Shown here piece after piece: positions 61,774 to 64,000 of a DNA stretch of 64,000 nt. How positions within the stretch are numbered: the first letter of the stretch is position 1; each line of letters starts with the position of its first letter. The DNA is from Kangiellaceae bacterium (GTDB lineage: Bacteria; Pseudomonadota; Gammaproteobacteria; Enterobacterales; Kangiellaceae). The translations under genes were made by a program, and so were the position numbers. A model generated the notes under the pieces. That model was not told the origin of the DNA. It saw nothing but the letters and a program-made list of their open reading frames with translations, and searched no databases. The stretch covers positions 1 through 64,000 of the forward strand of contig JAPHTP010000113.1 in the NCBI GenBank assembly GCA_026196875.1, given 5' to 3'.

Positions 61774-62806
61774 AGATAAACTCAAGTGGTAAATAAATAC
61801 TAAAACATGTTTTTGCCGGCTGGCTTTCTACTTCAATAATGCCACCGTGTCGTTGCACCAGAGACTGTGCAATACTCAGGCCAAGTCCGCTGCTATTTTT
61901 GCCACTAATGGTTGGAAAGAAGATATCTTTAATGATGTTGTCAGGAACACCCATTCCATTATCGATAACATCGATACGAATTACCTGGCGGTGTTGGACT
62001 TTCCCAATCGTATGTTGCAGTAAAATTCGAGTTCTTAATCGGATTTGTCCATCTTCTTGTAATGCTTCTACGGCATTTTTAAGTAAATTTAAAAGGGCCT
62101 GTTGGATTTGTCCTGGGCAGAGCTTGAGGTCGGGCAAGCTAGGGTCGTAATCTTTAATCACTTTGAAGTTATGTACTTGCTGTAATAGTACGATCTCCAA
62201 CGCTTTTTCTATGATCTGGTGGATATTAACTTGCTGCGGCTTCTCCGGTTCAGCCGGCAAGAGCATGCGATCAACCAAGCCACTCAGTCTATCTGATTCT
62301 TGTATGATGACCTGAGTATATTGATTTGACACCGTTTGGGGGAGCTTTCTTTCTAGTAGTTGGGCTGCTCCCTTTATTCCCCCGAGAGGATTCTTAATTT
62401 CATGTGCCAAATTGCGAATTAGATGAGTCGAAACTCTGCTCTGGTGTTGCAACTCCATATCTTTGCGAATATGAGAGTGGTGTTCGCTGGTCTGCAATTC
62501 CAACAATATATGCTGAATGTCGTTATGTCTGAAACCACTGACCATAATATTGGTGGTAATAATGCCGGTTGCGGTTTTAAGCTGAGTTTCCTCGATAAAG
62601 CAAGATTGTTGTTGGCTGGCTAAGTGGGTAAATGTCTTAGGTTCGAAATCGGCATGAACTAGATTGAAAAAGCTTTCTTGTTTGATATGCCGTGCTGAAA
62701 AACCTAACAATTGCTCAGCCGACTGATTGAGATAGTTCACTTGATAATTGCTATCGAGCAATATTATCGCCGTGCTTAAGCTGTTAAAGGTGAGAAAATC
62801 TATCAT
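61766..62806 (-). CDS. glnL: Nitrogen regulation sensor histidine kinase NtrB
   Basis: NtrB phosphorylates NtrC in response to PII. The 346-residue cytoplasmic protein has a PAS domain (about 5-115), the H-box NLAHEIKNPLGGIKGAA, N-box NLLKNAVEAL and glycine boxes DNGMGVP and SGLGLSIAQ. ATG 62806 is preferred to TTG 62815. No glnA precedes it; serA does. Confidence 0.95.
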   Translation of the reverse strand: MIDFLTFNSLSTAIILLDSNYQVNYLNQSAEQLLGFSARHIKQESFFNLVHADFEPKTFTHLASQQQSCFIEETQLKTATGIITTNIMVSGFRHNDIQHILLELQTSEHHSHIRKDMELQHQSRVSTHLIRNLAHEIKNPLGGIKGAAQLLERKLPQTVSNQYTQVIIQESDRLSGLVDRMLLPAEPEKPQQVNIHQIIEKALEIVLLQQVHNFKVIKDYDPSLPDLKLCPGQIQQALLNLLKNAVEALQEDGQIRLRTRILLQHTIGKVQHRQVIRIDVIDNGMGVPDNIIKDIFFPTISGKNSSGLGLSIAQSLVQRHGGIIEVESQPAKTCFSIYLPLEFIYE

Positions 62807-62850
62807 AAACCCCAAATAATGCTAACCATTTTGGTGAAATTCAATTACAT

Positions 62851-62889
62851 AGTAGCACAAATGCACCTTATTGGTGCATTTGTGCTACT
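62851..62889. promoter_or_regulatory. NtrC operator inside a long perfect palindrome upstream of glnL
   Basis: A 17-base arm (62851-62867) pairs exactly with 62873-62889. Its centre, TGCACC-TTATT-GGTGCA (62862-62878), matches the NtrC consensus TGCACC-N5-GGTGCA. It lies 45 bases before glnL and should mediate autoregulation. The long stem could also act as an RNA hairpin after serA, but no T-run follows. Confidence 0.8.
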
Positions 62890-62932
62890 CATCTAGGCTA
62901 GATTTTGGTGGGATGATTTTATATGAAGCTTT

Positions 62933-64000
62933 CTAGTAAAGGATCCGGGTCCTTATAGTACCTGGGATCAGCTTTAATGCTTCAAAAGCCTTGTCACTTG
63001 AAGCTTGGTCAATATCAGTCACCACGTAACCTACCGAATCACTAGTTTGCAAGTACTGGGCCGAAATATTAACGTTGTTAGAAGAAAACACATCGTTAAT
63101 TTTTGCCAAAATGCCTGGTTCATTATGGTGAATATGGCAAATGCGATGTTTGCCTACATGCGAAGGTAACGCTACTTCGGGGAAGTTAACGGTAGAGAGT
63201 GTTGAGCCATTATCGCTATACCTCACCAGCTTTTCACTGACTTCGATACCTATGTTTGCTTGCGCTTCCACGGTACTTCCGCCTACATGGGGGGTTAATA
63301 TTACGTTATCAAACTCTCTCAACGGTGAGACAAATTCTTCCTGATTGGACTTAGGCTCTTTGGGAAACACATCAATGGCTGCGCCGCTGACATCTCCATT
63401 TCTTAATGCTTCCGCCAAGCTGTCGATTTCAACAACTGTACCTCGCGACGCATTGATTAAAATAGCGCCTTTTCTCAAGTGCTTAAAGGCAGTCGCATCC
63501 ATCATATTTTTGGTGAGGTCGGTTTCTGGTACGTGGAAGGTAACTATGTCAGAGGTTTCAAGTAGCTGGAGGAAGCTATCGGCAGCACGTGCATTCCCCA
63601 GGGCCAACTTACTTTCGATATCAAAAAATTGGACTCGCATACCAAGATTTTCCGCCAGGATCCCAATTTGGGTACCAATATGCCCATAGCCGACAATTCC
63701 GAGTATTTTACCCCGTGTTTCGAAGGAGTTAACAGCAGATTTCATCCATTCGCCACGATGCGCTGCCGCATTTTTGCCTGGAATACCGCGCAACAAGAGG
63801 ATCATTTCGCCAAGAACGAGTTCCGCAACACTGCGGGTATTGGCAAATGGTGCGTTGAATACAGGAATACCTTTAACTTCGGTGGCTTTTAGGTCAACTT
63901 GGTTGGTGCCAATACAGAAACATCCGATGCCGGCTAGCTTTGGCGCATGTTGCAACAGCTCTGGAGTTACCTGAGTTCTTGAACGGATACCCAAAAAGCG
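62933..64000 (-). CDS. serA: D-3-phosphoglycerate dehydrogenase (5' part cut by window edge)
   Basis: SerA starts serine synthesis from 3-phosphoglycerate. The visible 355 codons cover the C-terminal part of the substrate domain, the Rossmann domain (GIVGYGHIGTQIG) and catalytic motifs INASRGTVV and LTPHVGGST. A C-terminal ACT domain (NEPGILAKINDVFSSNNVN) for serine feedback completes it. By comparison with E. coli SerA (410 residues) about 55 N-terminal residues lie beyond the window. Confidence 0.96.
   Translation of the reverse strand, partial: RFLGIRSRTQVTPELLQHAPKLAGIGCFCIGTNQVDLKATEVKGIPVFNAPFANTRSVAELVLGEMILLLRGIPGKNAAAHRGEWMKSAVNSFETRGKILGIVGYGHIGTQIGILAENLGMRVQFFDIESKLALGNARAADSFLQLLETSDIVTFHVPETDLTKNMMDATAFKHLRKGAILINASRGTVVEIDSLAEALRNGDVSGAAIDVFPKEPKSNQEEFVSPLREFDNVILTPHVGGSTVEAQANIGIEVSEKLVRYSDNGSTLSTVNFPEVALPSHVGKHRICHIHHNEPGILAKINDVFSSNNVNISAQYLQTSDSVGYVVTDIDQASSDKAFEALKLIPGTIRTRILY

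Overview
The window reads as a chromosome segment of a free-living, probably marine gammaproteobacterium with low to moderate GC. The gene content and order suggest an Oceanospirillales/Kangiellaceae-type organism; this is an inference from synteny and protein style, not a search result. Two core blocks keep familiar gammaproteobacterial order: prmA, a DUF3426 gene, dusB, fis, purH, purD (an order recalled from Pseudomonas), and gpmI, envC, yibN, secB, gpsA, trmL (resembling the E. coli yib/secB region). Genes are dense and intact, with no phage, insertion sequence, tRNA, rRNA or CRISPR seen.

Layout. 1-2.5 kb: an Hsp20 gene with a heat-shock type promoter, then small secreted proteins and lipoproteins of unknown role. 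2.5-10.3 kb: an Ycf46-type AAA+ ATPase, coq7, NAD-malic enzyme, priA, a secreted nuclease and rpmE. 10.7-17.7 kb: an alpha/beta hydrolase with an abnormal start, a beta-lactamase-like lipoprotein, a membrane-tethered receiver-domain protein, metX, rlmI and a GNAT acetyltransferase. 17.8-26.9 kb: a complete trans-4-hydroxy-L-proline catabolic cluster (epimerase, FAD dehydrogenase, deaminase, semialdehyde dehydrogenase) with two M24 Xaa-Pro-type peptidases and a GntR/FCD regulator. TnGTnnACnA-like palindromes lie in its promoter regions. 27-34.3 kb: the prmA to purD block. 34.3-35.6 kb: a PPOX-type flavoprotein and a decayed GGDEF gene.

35.9-47.4 kb is the most unusual part. A Tat-signal TldD homologue and a TldE/PmbA homologue without a signal are followed by a tightly packed run: DUF4159 protein, MoxR AAA+ ATPase, DUF58 protein, BatA-type membrane protein, a large DUF4175-like membrane protein with a His/Glu-rich segment, and a membrane-anchored amidotransferase-fold-like protein. 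The layout suggests an envelope-associated AAA+ machine working with an exported TldD/E-type protease. The individual families are known, but I know of no assigned function for the set.

47.5-64 kb: a questin-oxidase-like protein, a secreted M91-like metallopeptidase, envC, gpmI, a kinase/PP2C/FHA phosphosignalling trio, a QmcA/NfeD pair, yibN, secB, gpsA, trmL, then glnG (ntrC), glnL (ntrB) and a serA cut by the right edge. A perfect NtrC-type operator sits upstream of glnL.
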